Made by a program: the position numbers and the translations under genes. A DNA stretch of 64,000 bases from Eulemur rufifrons (taxonomy: Eukaryota > Chordata > Mammalia > Primates > Lemuridae), in NCBI RefSeq assembly GCF_041146395.1, contig NC_090986.1:42506001-42570000 (forward strand). Reading direction: 5' to 3'. Below are positions 1-11,719 of the stretch, piece by piece. The notes below the pieces were generated by a model. The model was given only the letters and a program-made list of their open reading frames with translations. It searched no databases and was not told where the DNA came from. Numbering within the stretch: position 1 is the stretch's first letter; the number at the start of each line of letters is the position of its first letter.

Positions 1-1381
1 AAGGAGATAACTCAAACTTCTAACTTATTTATTTCAAATTTAGAAATAAAGAAAGGAAGAAGAGAAGGAAGAAAAGAAAGAATGGGGAGGAAGGAAGAGA
101 AAAGAGTATAGAAAGGAGGAAGAGAACAGAGTTAGTAGTTGTAGTTAAATATTTCAAACCATTAAGATGGCTTGAAAAGAAGAATTTACCTTATATAAGC
201 ATGATTGATGACAAATAATTTGATGTAAAGCCACTGAGCCCAATGCCTATAAAGAGTAATAGTTAAATCTCATAGAATCGAGGCAGCTTTGTTTTAGTTA
301 TTCTTAGTGGGCGACCCCTCCCCACCTTGTTGTCTGAATGAGGAACGTGGAATCTAGGTGCTGTGATATGCTGAAGATTGTGGAGGCAGTTAGTGGCAGT
401 GATATAGTCTTTTATTAGGATAAAGTTGTGTCCTGGCCAAAAGGTGCACACGAGGCTGAGTCTAAGGACAGCAGGGAAGGGATATATGTGTAACAGAGCC
501 TGGGATCGAGCGTTAAGCACATTTCTGTGGCAGGCCCTGCAGTGATGACAACAGCCTAAGCCGTGGTGTGGATGTGTAAGAAGCAGGTGAGCTCAGCTGT
601 CCTGCCGGCAGCCCCATCCAAGGGTCCTTGGGAGGGTGAAGCCCAGAAACAAGATTCATTCAGGGCAAATTAGGTTTGGATTAATAATCTATAAGCCTTT
701 GGAAAATAGCATTAATGATGCTATTTTTAAATATAGTTTATTAACAACCAAGGGATAACAAAAGAGAAATAAATGCATTGAAAACAACATGGCACAAGAT
801 GGTGTGGTTTGCGTGGCCTTGGGGGCAGCAGTGACTGTCTGTGTGAATCAGAACCACAGCTGTCAATTTCGGCCTGTCCCGGCCCCATCCCAACCTCCCC
901 TAATAATTACCTGCCATCTGTGTCCTCAGCCACACCCATTTCGTCACCAATGACTGACTCAGCCCAGCAGAATTAGAAGCTTTGCCCCTGCCCACTTGCA
1001 AGTAGGGGCTGGAAACCGTCCATGGCTGTCTTAAGTCATAGAGCCTGGAGGTCAACAGAATCCTCTGTGCCAGGAAGAATATTACATCTCAGGTTCCCGA
1101 ACTAACCCTCATGTCCCAGCCAGCTTGTCTAAATGACCCTTCAGTTCAAGTCCACAGTGCTTGATTTCTCTTCTTGCAAACGTCTTTCCCAGGGTAAGAA
1201 ATCAGTAACCTATCTCTGAACACCAGTCAGCCAACTGGGGAGCTGGACCTCTCTAGTCTGGTCAGGAAAGGTGAGATGGGAGAATTTTAGTCTTCGAGGA
1301 GAAGAAGGTGGCAAGGGGCAAGCGGTGCATTTGGAACTTAGCCAAGCAGACCACATTGAAAGGCAGGAGCCCAGCCATAAT
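1..1381. other. Unassigned non-coding DNA with a polypurine tract
   Basis: The first stretch is almost pure A/G from about 50 to 128 (ggaa/gaaa units), a degenerate GA-rich simple repeat. The rest is unique-looking AT-rich sequence with no recognisable repeat, exon or RNA gene. An AP-1-like heptamer (tgactca) lies near 955, but one such match carries little weight. Confidence 0.6.
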
Positions 1382-1393
1382 AAAGAGCTGGAA

Positions 1394-1460
1394 TAGCATG
1401 GGCAATATACATAACCTAAACTTTTGTACCCCCATAATATGCTGAAATAAAAAAAAAAAA
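1394..1460 (+). mobile_element. Ultra-short 5'-truncated L1 3' end with target-site duplication
   Basis: A 67-bp insert made only of the terminal L1 3'UTR (the stretch acataacctaaacttttgta, then an aataaa-type end) and an A-tail. It is flanked by a perfect 12-bp direct repeat, aaagagctggaa, at 1382-1393 and 1461-1472. A 5' truncation, an A-tail and a target-site duplication are the marks of L1 reverse transcription primed at the target. The intact duplication suggests a fairly recent, lineage-specific event. The 3'UTR is not that of human L1PA; it resembles strepsirrhine L1. Confidence 0.85.
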
Positions 1461-1472
1461 AAAGAGCTGGAA

Positions 1473-3254
1473 CATAAAAATCCATGCAAGAAAAAAGTGA
1501 AAATTGGAAAATCACAGGTGAAGGTTGCTGGGAAGGCCTCAGTTCAGCGAGTGCAAGACATGGATACCTAGGTGATTTATTCAGATATCCTAGACCCTGG
1601 GCTCAGGTCTATGGTGATGAAGCTTAGGGCAGGGTCAGATCAGGCAGCAGGTGTGGCTGTATCCAGGGGCTGAAGATCCTGGGTACCCTTGAGATGAACT
1701 GGGGAAGACTAGGGCTGACTTTCACTTGTGGTATTAATACAGCAACACTTTTCATTAATTATTCTTTGTATGTTGACATGTTTTCACTACCACTTTTGGC
1801 AAATTTATCTTTTCACTGCTTTTTCAGTATGATGACTAATACACATAATGGTTAGAAGAAAAATATAAAATGTTGCAATGCTGGGTTCATTTTTATTGCA
1901 GCCTTGATATTTTTTGAAGCTTGATGTAATAAGACCATCAATCATGGGCACATCAGACATGAATGCCTGGCAGATGTAGCACAGAATTCCTGTTGCCAGA
2001 AAAGGGGGTAAGCCCTTCCCAGAGAAGCTTAGCTCTGGCCTGCTCCGCCTCGATCCGTTCCCCCAAGGCCTCCTTCAGCACTTTCTTCAGCAGTCTCTTA
2101 CAGTTCTAACCTTCTTTCTCTCTACCCTTCTTTTTTGGCATCTCTTTCCTCCTAAGTTCTCCAAAGTTCCTTCCTCCTTTCCCTTCGTACAGATTCTTGT
2201 CTGCATCCTATCTGCTGATGGCCTCAAAGACCATCTCGTCACATGATTGCAAGATCTCTATGGACTAACTTGACAGTCCCGCCATCAAAATTGTTTACTA
2301 AACAAAGCACAAAGAAAGTAAATCTACTCTGTGTCCTTGCAAACTCCTGGTTTCTGTCATCTTCATTCCCTGACAAGCTAATCCCACCCTAAATTCCCCA
2401 ATATTGTCTCTCAAAGCACAACTTCTGTGAATCCACCCATTTATTTATTGGTGTCATATTCATGTGGGCCTCTTGCTTTGACTTGTTCTAATAACCCCTC
2501 ACTCCTCTCTCCAAACTGAGTACCTCAGATGTACATCATGGATAGGTCTCAATCTTGGCACATTACTGAGCCTAAGACTGAGTGTCTCCAGCAAGGCTGC
2601 TTTGGGTACAAGGTTGAGAGACTGTTGATCTGATCACCAGAGAGAGAACTTGAAGTCACAGCACAAGGACAAAGCTCCCACCCTCTGCCCCTGCCCCAGC
2701 CTCAGGGAATCACTCAGACTCAGTGTACTTCCAAGAAATGTCCACTGACTGCATCTATCGAAGCAGGGAATAACTAAAGAAACTCTTCTTATGCTGTTCA
2801 TATACAAAAAAATTCTCCAGGGACCCCCTAGAGTATTTCTCAGTTAAGTACTCCTCAAAGCAACAGCCGGGAATACATTTCTTTCAAAAGTATGTCTCAT
2901 ATTTAAAAAAAAAAAAAAAAAAAAAACACTGCTCATCAGAACTTTCAAGTTCTATATGTTTCCCCTAAACAGAATTATGGTTGATGAAAACCAAATTTAA
3001 GAAGTAATAAAGCTTGTTGTTTTCCACAACTCTCACATGCTGTGTGAAAGCTCGTCACACCCACCCACCCGGCCCCATCCCAACCCATCCCGGGCCTAAG
3101 CTGTTTGGGAAAATCCCTGAGAAGCCTTACGACCCAGACTTGTCATCGGGACTCATCCAGGGCCCAGGTCTGTTCTCGCTTTCAGCCAACGCTATGGCAT
3201 TTAGTGTGTGTGTGTGTGATGCTCCTGCTTTCCAGGCATTTACTGTGTAGTAGA
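1473..3254. other. Unassigned non-coding DNA with a 22-A run
   Basis: No gene or confident repeat is seen. A run of 22 A lies at 2905-2926, but no matching direct repeat could be found upstream, so I do not call a retrocopy. A short TG run lies near 3204-3218. Confidence 0.55.
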
Positions 3255-3510
3255 AATGCAGGAGTTGACATTTACGAAAGTATCAAATATTTGCTATTCA
3301 CTGTGCTAGGTTCTTTACAGCCATTACAGCACTTAATCTTTGTAGCTTTTTCATAAAGTAGATATTACTAGTCCCACTTTAGGAAAAAAAAAAAAAAACA
3401 ACTTGAGGCACAGAAATAATAAATAACTGGCATCATGACATGGCAACTGTGAGAGCCTGGGTTTGAACTCACATTTGCCTGGCTCCAGGGCCGACCAATT
3501 ATCTCAGTTT
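3255..3510 (-). repeat. MIR-type SINE, antisense
   Basis: The order of segments follows a reverse-complement MIR: 'tgctattcactgtgctaggt', then 'cacttaatctttgtagc', then 'cttgaggcacagaaat', then 'gagcctgggtttgaactc'. An A-run of about 15 interrupts it near 3385. The copy is highly diverged, as expected for a pre-placental SINE. Confidence 0.7.
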
Positions 3511-6500
3511 CAACCAAGCTACTTTTCCACCACCCCGTCCCATCTCTCCCACCCGTTCCCATGGCGCCACTCCTCCATCAATCCGTCAGCCTCCCGAGAC
3601 TGACAGTCCATCGATCCTACACCTTCTCACCATCCCCTAGCCCTCTCACGTCCTTCCTTCCCTTCTTACCCAGCTTCAAACCCATGGTCAGTCACCAGAA
3701 GCACCGCGTGGCACACACCTTTGGGTCATCGTGGTTTGCTCCCTTTGTGTGCTCATTTGGTAAAACCCCAGCGCTGATTAAACCCAACGCTCCACCTCCT
3801 CTGTGTCTGCTCCCTCCCACCTGCTCCCGGCTGGAGAGAAACACACAACCAAGAGGACTGGTCTCTGGTGAGTCACAAACTTCAGGTGGGCCCTTTACGG
3901 TGGGCACTTTTAGGAGTATTGCACCATGTGTTTAAACAGCTGACTATAACATAAAATGAACAAAAATGTAGGCTATTTCTCCCACTTTCTTTCAGTTCCC
4001 CTTGTTCTTCCTAGAGAAACTCAAATGGCCATTATAGAAGTGTGGGTAGTCTCTATCCTGGCCAACGGCAATGCCTACACGTGTCAGCAGAGGAAGGACT
4101 GGCTGGCTGCCTCCAAGTCTCCTCATAGCAATAACATTTTCACCGTCAGCATTGCAGGCACAACAACCTAAAGTTTGCAGGATTCTAAGAGTGAATACAG
4201 CTCTTAGTGTAAACTCACAACAATCAAACTGGCAAACTGATGTATGAGGCCAGAATACAACTACAAATAGCCTATCACAAAGTCCCCGGCATTTGAATCA
4301 GCATAACCAGTACTCTTCCCCCCATATAAAACTCCAAATCCTAAGCAGAAGGTTGACTGAGGAGTTTGTAATCAGAGGAAAAGAAGTTACATCAATTGAG
4401 TTCCTAACAGCATTAGGCTAAGGTAGCCTAAGGCGTCCAGTTCACCATACTGCAGCTTGACACTGGGACTGAAATTCTGGGGATCCCTTGGCCCCCACTT
4501 CCCCTCCTTGGCTTGGGTTAGTGCTTGTCAACACTGGCCTCTGTGATCTTCTCCCCCCTCCCGCCGTAATATTGAAAATATCTTTCTTTAACGACATGAA
4601 TTCATTCAATCTGGTTACGGTTACGTCTCACAGCTCCGAGAACTATTCTGTCTGTTGAAGATAACTTGACATACCTCTGATTTCTTATTCATTGGTTTCC
4701 TAGGTAAATTATCAGAGTTCAAGTGTATTCCACTCATTTACAAGTTCTCAGACAATCCCTTTCTGGAGCCTCCACATCAGTGGAGGATTTCGAATAAGTT
4801 AAAAGGAAAGTTATGCTTGGGTTCTATTTTGGGAGATGAGAAAAACCAGGCAGATGCTTAGAGCACTTCATCTTCCTTCTTCACCTGTGCACAGGACTGG
4901 TGCATCTTGATATATGCCAGAAAACTGATGTGAGAGGAAAATTCAATTAATGGTAGCAAAGATCTCCCCAAAATGCTGTGTCTCTGATATTTTTTTTCAA
5001 AGAGTTACCATGACGGTGAAATGCTGCCATTTGATCCATGTCATCCCTGTGCACCATAAAATCTGTAACAACAAGGACATTATTTTATATTATATTGTCT
5101 TTTTGGTTCCAAGCAATCTAAACCCATTTTCATCATCAAGAGCATTTGTGATACAGGTATTCAATTTACCGCCGTGTAAAAAGCAAGATATCAAAGATAT
5201 TGTTTTCTCTGCTTTGTCTTTTCTGTACCCTCAATTTATTTTCTTTGAAATCTGGTCAAAAGAATGTAGCTTCCTGCCTCCAAACTCATTATTAGCACAA
5301 TAAGATAATTTCCACAGAATGGAATAACCATGGATGGAATTCAAACTACTGATGTCTATATTAAGATCCTATTTTTCAACTGAAAGTCCCTTTTTAAATT
5401 AATTACAGAATACCAGTTAATTCCTCTGAGCATTTAGATTTTTGAGCGTAAGTAATTAACTCCTCTGACCCTCCCTCATCTTTTTTAACACTGTGAACTC
5501 CTGTCACTAGCGTCGAGTCAGATGTGCTTTCTCTACTTGCCAGCCACAGAGGAAATCTCAGCCGGCGCATTCTCACTTCTAAATGCACATGTGCATCACT
5601 CCTCCGAGACCCTCTCTCCTTGGAGGCTGCCTGCATAGACACTTGGATTTCTGATGGAAATGCCACCAAGGTGATCTTCGCCATCTGTCCGGTGTTTTGG
5701 GGGAGGCATCACAGCCGTGTGCTGGAGGAAAGAAAGCTAATGTGTCCCTCATGTCGGGCTGTGCTATTTTTTCCACCCACCAAGCCAGTAAGCTGGCAGG
5801 GGGCCACTTTCAGTTTTCTCGGAAACAGAGAGTGGTTCCCCTGTGTTTTAAAAAGGCAAATGCTGCCGTATTCTACCTAATCATTACTTAGAGAACTGAG
5901 CTCACTGCTTTTTATGTCTGAGGAATCAGCCCAGGAAACCTTCTCAATGCTTCAGCTTTTCTTTTCCAAAAGACAGAAAAGTAGTGTAGCAAATGGGCCG
6001 TCTTCAAGGGGAGCCACCCCCCTTCTGACGCTCTGAGTACAGGAATGTGCTATTTCTATTTCAGCCTGGAACTCCCAGGCAGAATTTGATCAAACCCTAG
6101 TACCAGGTGGCCCTCTCATGAATGCGTGGAAAAGTACACAGTTGTCATCCATTTAAAGCAGCATGCATCCACTTATAACAGAAACAGATCTGAAATCCTG
6201 ACTGTTTCTGCTATCTATGGCTAGAGTGCTAGGAGGGATGTTGAAGCATGGACATTTGGGGAAGGCAGGCCCGGGTGCCATGTCAGAGCAGGAGGACTGA
6301 GGCACTGACTTTGAAGAGGGCTTGAGAAAGAGATTTCTAGGAGCAAGTAAAGAAGTTCCAAAGGGATAGCGAATGCCAGAAATAACCCCTCTACTGGGAA
6401 GGAGTGTCTGGGAAAATGTTACTGAAACTCACCTTTGCCATGTGATCAATTTGTTTTTTCATTGGTACTTTAGTGTACAGTTGTTATGATTTTTTTAATT

Positions 6501-7059
6501 CCAATATTAATCTCCCATTTTAATTTGGTTTGTTCAAGAGAAAGTTGTTGTCCCCTCTTATTTCCAAGAGCTAATTGGTTAATTCATGCCTTTAAAACAC
6601 TATATCAGGTGACTACTCTTAGTGAAATACTTTGCTATATGCCATGGTGGATACAAGATTAATAAAACAACAAATTTTACTAATAAAACAAGATCAATAC
6701 AATAGAACATTCAACCAAGAATGAGAAAATAAAACAAGGTTCTTAGGGCAATCATTTGCTCTTTGCAGGCCTTGACTTCTTAATCTGTCAAATGAGAAAA
6801 TAGGAGGTCTCTAAATTTGTTTACAATGTTACCATTTTTTCATGGATCTTCCTTTACTCTCCCGAACTAGCTTTGCTTTCTTTAGGGACTGCTCTCTGTT
6901 TTTTTCTTTTCTTCTTCTATGTAACAATTTCTCTCTATTGTACTTCCTTGGGCAATTTCGTCTACTCTCATGGCTTTAATTTCCACTTATAGACTTCTAA
7001 TTGCCAAATGTAGATAAACAGACAGACAGACAGACATATAGACTGACTTATCTCCTGCT
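3511..7059. other. Unassigned non-coding DNA, partly GC-richer
   Basis: No gene is supported. Two subregions (about 3540-3930 and 5500-5830) are less AT-rich and hold several CpGs, and the open frames crossing them match nothing I know. A MIR-like fragment at 6735-6835 is listed separately. A short GACA run lies at about 7018-7035. Confidence 0.5.
6735..6835 (+). repeat. MIR-like fragment
   Basis: The core-like stretch 'ccttgacttcttaatctgtc' followed by 'aaatgagaaaataggaggtc' matches the sense MIR segment around 'cctcagtttcctcatctgta'. Only about 100 bp is recognisable, so this is a tentative call. Confidence 0.45.
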
Positions 7060-7440
7060 TTCCAAACCTGATATTCAGCTTCCTACTGGATGTTTCTACC
7101 TGTATGTCCCAAATTCATTGCAAACTTTCATGTTCAAAATTGAAAACCTTCTTCTATTCTTGGATGTATCTCAATAAATAATAATACTATCTATTCAAAT
7201 ACCAAAACCAAGAACTGGGAAGTTTTCTTGATAGCTTCTCTAGCTGTCCAGCTGGTGCCCTGACCTGTGGATTCTTCGTTTTCCATCCTCATCTCTCCCT
7301 CCAATTCATCTTCCAGGGCCACCAACAGAGTGACCTTTCCAAATTCCAACTATACTAATCCATTTCTCTTATAAATTTATAACATTTAACCATAAGTTTG
7401 TTGCTGCTGCCACCTTTTAAAAATCCACTAGAGGATCCTT
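7060..7440 (+). repeat. L2 LINE fragment
   Basis: Diverged L2 sequence upstream of its 3' end: 'tactggatgtttctacctgt', 'gttcaaaattgaaaacc', then 'cagagtgacctttccaaatt', in the order found in L2. It is non-coding here. It seems to continue in the pieces at 7765 and 8500, with an antisense L2 piece between them. Confidence 0.6.
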
Positions 7441-7764
7441 ATCACTCAGGTGTGCTTCTCAATCTGGAATACACATTCCTCAGGAAACCTGGCAACGTGC
7501 CAGGGCAACTGCAAACCTGAGAATAACATCTTTGAAATTGAATTTTACCTGATGGAGAGAAATTTAAAAGATTGTTCTAGCATTGAAACTAGTAGGAGAA
7601 TCACAGTAGAATCCAAAAGTATGAAAGGATACTACAAATTAATTTTCGTTTATGACGGCCCACTTCAGGTTATGCCCCTCAAAACCCACAATGAAGGACA
7701 GAGTATTCTTCTTTCCTCTTTGGAGTACTTTAGACAAAATGTTTGCAAAGTACTGTGAGTGTAG

Positions 7765-7925
7765 AATAAATCCAAGACTTTGTAGGAGAGCATTTGCAAT
7801 TCTCCATCATCTGGTCCAAACCTATGACTTCGACTGCTTTATCCTCTTTCCCTGCTTCTGTCCCACCCAGGCCTCCAACCGTAGAAAGTTACCTTTGTCT
7901 CAACATGCTGTGTTTCGTGCACAAA
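7765..7925 (+). repeat. L2 LINE fragment
   Basis: The segment 'caattctccatcatctggtc' and the following C/T-rich stretch resemble the L2 part around 'ctgcatgatctggcccc'. It is in the same orientation as the 7060-7440 piece and may be a continuation of it. Confidence 0.45.
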
Positions 7926-8059
7926 AAGGTGTGAGTTAGCAAAGGGTATAGAATGTGGGAGGGAAGGCCAGTGAGTAACCTATGATGATGTAAGCTTAGT
8001 GGACCTGGTTGGAAGTAGAGAGACCTAAGTTTGGAAAGAGGTTCAAAAGAATTATTGAG

Positions 8060-8260
8060 GCCAGCTCTTGAAAAAGATTGTCTGCCACAATAAGACTTAA
8101 TCCTTTTGGTAATGGGGAACTCCTGAATGTTTTAGGTAGAAGAATGGCAGAATCTTTTAGATATAAAAGCTCTGAGCTACATCATGATACATCTGGTGAT
8201 AAAGGGATATATGGGTCAACGCCAGGAGCAAAGACTCCAGGCAATTGTCCAGGTGACAGA
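8060..8260 (-). repeat. L2 LINE fragment, antisense
   Basis: Reads as reverse-complement L2: a gap-filled match to the stretch around 'ggaactcctgaatgttttag', then 'aattgtccaggtgacagatg', the complement of the L2 segment on splitting sample groups. Its orientation is opposite to the L2 pieces on both sides, so it is a separate insertion or a local inversion. Confidence 0.5.
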
Positions 8261-8499
8261 TGAAATTCTTAACAATCACCCAGAAAGTCAACCGTGGGAA
8301 TATAAGTAACACTTTTCACTCAAGAGGTTTGAGGTTAAAAACAAAAAAATTCAACCACAGCAGGAACTGTGATAATGATTCATTTGGTAAACATCCTGTA
8401 GTAGATGTTTCAGATACTCATATTAGTGAAAGCATGTTCAGTTTTTCTGACTCCAACATATGTAAACTAAAACCATTGGGACAGATCACAATTGTCTTG

Positions 8500-8940
8500 T
8501 ACACATATTGTGCACACAATTTCAAAATTATGTGCCAGTTTCAGGCCTCCTGGGCATTTCATGTACCTTGTGTTCCCCTTGCTTAGAATGCCCTTCTTAC
8601 CGCGGGTCCTATTCCAACTGTGGAACCCTTAACTTTATTTCAATACTCAAGTCAAAAGATACCTCCTTAAGGAATGTTCTGTAGTTGCCACCCACTGCAG
8701 GCACAGCAGGAGGCTGCATCCCCAAATGCCCAGAAGTTCTGTGTACACATAGCCCTGATAGCCTCACCTTGCTGTGATATAATCACGTTTCTGCATGTTC
8801 ATCTCCCACTTTAGACTGTGAGCTCCTTGAGAATAGGGTCATACCTTCTGTCCCCTTGCATTGCCAGCATCCTGCCCAAGACCTGGCACATGTTAGACAA
8901 CTGAGAGTTCACTGGATAAGTATATTGAAGACTTAAACTC
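8500..8940 (+). repeat. L2 LINE 3' end
   Basis: Follows the L2 3' end closely: 'ttgcttagaatgcccttctt', then 'agactgtgagctccttgaga', then 'agacctggcacatgtta'. This is the ancient, non-coding tail of L2. Confidence 0.7.
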
Positions 8941-9774
8941 ACAAAGAAACCAACCTCATGGCTTTGTTACATCTCATATATACACAGGTGTGTCAAAGAA
9001 AATGCAGGGACATGTAAGCCCATTTCAAAATAAATGTCCATCTTACAAGATTAAATGTACCTTCTAAAAAAAATCTAACTACTCAATTGATATGTATTTT
9101 CTATAAGTTGTAATGCCACTAACGAGCATTTTAGATTTGAGGGAAAATTAAGTAATCATCATGAAGATATACAATTTTAAGTTTTCAAATTTACTTCTCC
9201 AGTAACACTCTATGAATCGGGCAGAAGATTTTTTAAGATTATTATTATACTTTAGAGATTTGGCAGCTCAGAATCAAGGTGGATATGTGGATATCCAAAT
9301 TCTACTGCTGAGCCTCTATTAAGATGCTTTCATATGTTATTAGGAATTTTAATTTTAAACAAAATGCCAAGATAATAACATTTAAGGAGATGAAGATAAG
9401 TTTGCACAGCTTTTTTAATCTGCGTTCATGGGTGGGTCTTACCTGCTTCAAAGGAAAGAAACACTTCTCAGAGAAGGAAAGCTTTTGCCCAATTATTAAA
9501 AGCAAATGTAAATAGAAATCAGTTATTATCAATATACCAAGATCTTATCTCATTTTCCTGTACTATTTCATATAAATACATAGAAGAAAGAGAAAGAGGC
9601 AAACCATCACAGTAACAGACATGTATTTTAGTCCAAGATGTTTTCTATTTTCCTCTTTGCTTTCTCCCCTGCTTTTTGTAATGAGGAAACTGAGATATTA
9701 ATCACTTCAAGTCACAAAGCTATGTCATAACAACTAAACATTTAAAATAAATGTAGGGAAAGTCAGAAATAAAC
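8941..9774. other. Unassigned AT-rich DNA
   Basis: AT-rich sequence with no repeat or gene that I recognise. Short open frames on both strands near 9302-9532 overlap each other and look like chance. Confidence 0.55.
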
Positions 9775-9865
9775 TGCAACACTTATTGAATATTTGCTAT
9801 GCAGAATAACTGAGATAAACTCTTCACGTGGGTTATCTCATTTAACCTAAACAACATTTTCTGGT
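9775..9865 (-). repeat. MIR fragment, antisense
   Basis: The segment 'cttattgaatatttgctatg' followed by 'gggttatctcatttaacct' matches the antisense MIR 3' part. The rest of the element is lost or too diverged. Confidence 0.5.
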
Positions 9866-10100
9866 TTTGCTTACCAACACCTATTGCAAATAACACCTGC
9901 ATGTGCTTTGTAACATGAAAGCAATGCTTTGGTGATTACATTTACACCAAGTATCAAAACAAAGAAAATGAAAGCCCAATTTTTGCTTTAATCAATATGG
10001 TTATAAACATCCTCTATGGTCCTCAAAACTCTGAGATACATTTGCCTTCATGAGTTTGACAAACACCCGCTGCAAGCATCTTATCAAAAACTGGAGAGGA

Positions 10101-10434
10101 GGGTGAGCGCGGTGGCTCATGCCTATAATCCCAGCACTTTGGGAGGCCAAGGCAGGAGGATCACTTAAGGCCAGGAGTTTCAGACCAACATAGAATGTTG
10201 GTCTTTCTATGGGCAACATAGAAAGACCCTGACTCTACAAAAAATAATTTTAAAAAAATTAGCCATCTGTACAGTGGTGCACACACCTGTAGTCCTAGCT
10301 ACTTAGGAGGTTGAGGCAAGAGGATGTGCTTGAGCTCAGGAGCTGAAGGATACAGTGAGCTATAATGGCACCGCTATAGTCCAGCCTGGGTGACAGAGTG
10401 AGACTCTGTCTCAATTAATTAATTAATTAATTAA
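10101..10434 (+). mobile_element. Old dimeric Alu with a fold-back insertion
   Basis: A sense Alu from 'ggtggctcatgcctataatc' to 'gtgacagagtgagactctgt', ending in an (attA)n tail. The right arm lacks the strepsirrhine block, so this is an older AluJ-like copy. At 10182-10228 the normal 'gaccagcctgggcaacatag' context is replaced by two adjoining hairpins (see Findings). No clear target-site duplication was found. Confidence 0.9.
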
Positions 10435-10518
10435 AATTTAAATTTAAAAATTAATTTTTTAAAAAAATGGGCAGTAAATGGCCATTGAATCTATCTTGGT
10501 TTCTTGCCATCTAAACTG

Positions 10519-10549
10519 TTTTATCTTAAACTATAGTTTTAAGATAAAA
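10519..10549. repeat. 31-bp near-perfect palindrome
   Basis: The arms ttttatcttaaa (10519-10530) and tttaagataaaa (10538-10549) are exact reverse complements, and the centre (aaactatagttt) is itself palindromic apart from one extra T. It lies just past the AT-rich tail of the 10.1-kb Alu. It could form a cruciform; no function is implied. Confidence 0.8.
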
Positions 10550-11029
10550 AAAAGTATATTGTAGATATAGAGTGAATATTCAGAAGAAGACTTGAGCACT
10601 CCCTCTACGTCATCATCATTTCATACAGTTGATGTAAACCTTTTCATAAACTTTAAATACAAGCAAAAGGTATTTCTATTGAAATCCAAAATACAAGGTA
10701 TTGATACAAATAACGGTCTTGAGCAAGGCAAGGAGATTTGGGAAGCAATCTCTGAAGCATTTTTCAGAATTAGAATAAGAGTGACAAAACCTGCAAAGCT
10801 TAGGTAAGTAAATCTACTAAATGGTCGTCAAATGCTTGTATGACCAAACAAACAAAGAACTTTTCCTTTCTTGCACAATGACTTTTCCTTTCCTCCAATA
10901 GCTTTTCTCATGTCTGGCTTCATTTTGTTAACTTTCAAAATGTGAACAGCTTTTAAATGTAGCTTCATACATTTGGAATTGGATATTGTCAGTTATGGGA
11001 CATGTACACAGTGAGCCACAGAGTGTTCT

Positions 11030-11200
11030 ATGTGATTTTCCAACAAAATCTCATTTAAATGAGGTAGTTCTTATCCATGCTTTACAGATGATGAAAATAA
11101 GCTTCAGAAAAAAATTAAGCTACTTGCTTAGGTTTGTACTACTCTTGTAAATTATAGAGTTTAGATTTGAATCCAGATCTTTCTGATCCTAAAACCCAAA
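11030..11200 (-). repeat. MIR SINE, antisense
   Basis: Antisense MIR order: 'aaaatctcatttaaatgagg', then 'tttacagatgatgaaaataa', then 'gatttgaatccagatctttc'. It has diverged strongly and carries no target-site duplication. Confidence 0.65.
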
Positions 11201-11344
11201 TGTTACCCACTGTGTTATGCTGGTTCTCAGAGAATCACCTGAATATGCTATACTGCTTCTTGGGGATATATTTTTATTTGTGGGTTGTGTTTCATATAGC
11301 TGCATTTTTTTCATGTATATTTCTTGAATGTCACATATTTTTAA

Positions 11345-11715
11345 TAGGCTTTGTTTTTTAAGCAGTTTTAGGTTTACCAAAAAATTACACAGAAGGTACT
11401 GAGAGTTCTCCTATACCCCCTCCCCACCCTAGTTCCCCTATTATTGGCATCTTTTATTAGTGTGGTACATTGGTTACAATTGATGAACCAATAGTGATAC
11501 TTTCACCAGAGTGAAACTTATAAATATTTTGTTATATTTATACCAAAGTATATCATTTTTGTCATTGTTGCTAATGTAAACAGTATTGTGTTTTTTAATC
11601 TCAAATTCCAACTGTTCATTTCTGGTATATATGAAAGCAAATGATTTTTGTATATTAACCTTGTATCCTGCAACTTTGCCATCTTGCTTATTAAGATGAC
11701 ACTTTTTATTATTGT
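11345..11715 (-). mobile_element. L1ME-type LINE 3' end and ORF2 remnant, antisense
   Basis: On the minus strand the element ends with the L1ME-like 'aacctaaaactgctt' motif (plus strand 'aagcagttttaggtttacc' near 11360). The 3'UTR complement around 'tagtgtggtacattggttac' follows. From about 11560 to 11710 the sequence is the complement of an ORF2 stretch, ending in 'ttgtatcctgcaactttgcc'. It is a decayed, 5'-truncated L1 with no open frame. Confidence 0.65.
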
Positions 11716-11719
11716 AATA

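Noticed and set aside
952..958. AP-1-like site (tgactca)
   Set aside because: A seven-base match is expected several times in 64 kb.
2905..2926. 22-A run as the tail of a retroposed sequence
   Set aside because: No direct repeat pairs with the sequence after the run.
867..3084. 18-bp identical stretch (cccggccccatcccaacc) near 877 and 3068
   Set aside because: The flanks do not match, so it is likely chance in C-rich DNA.
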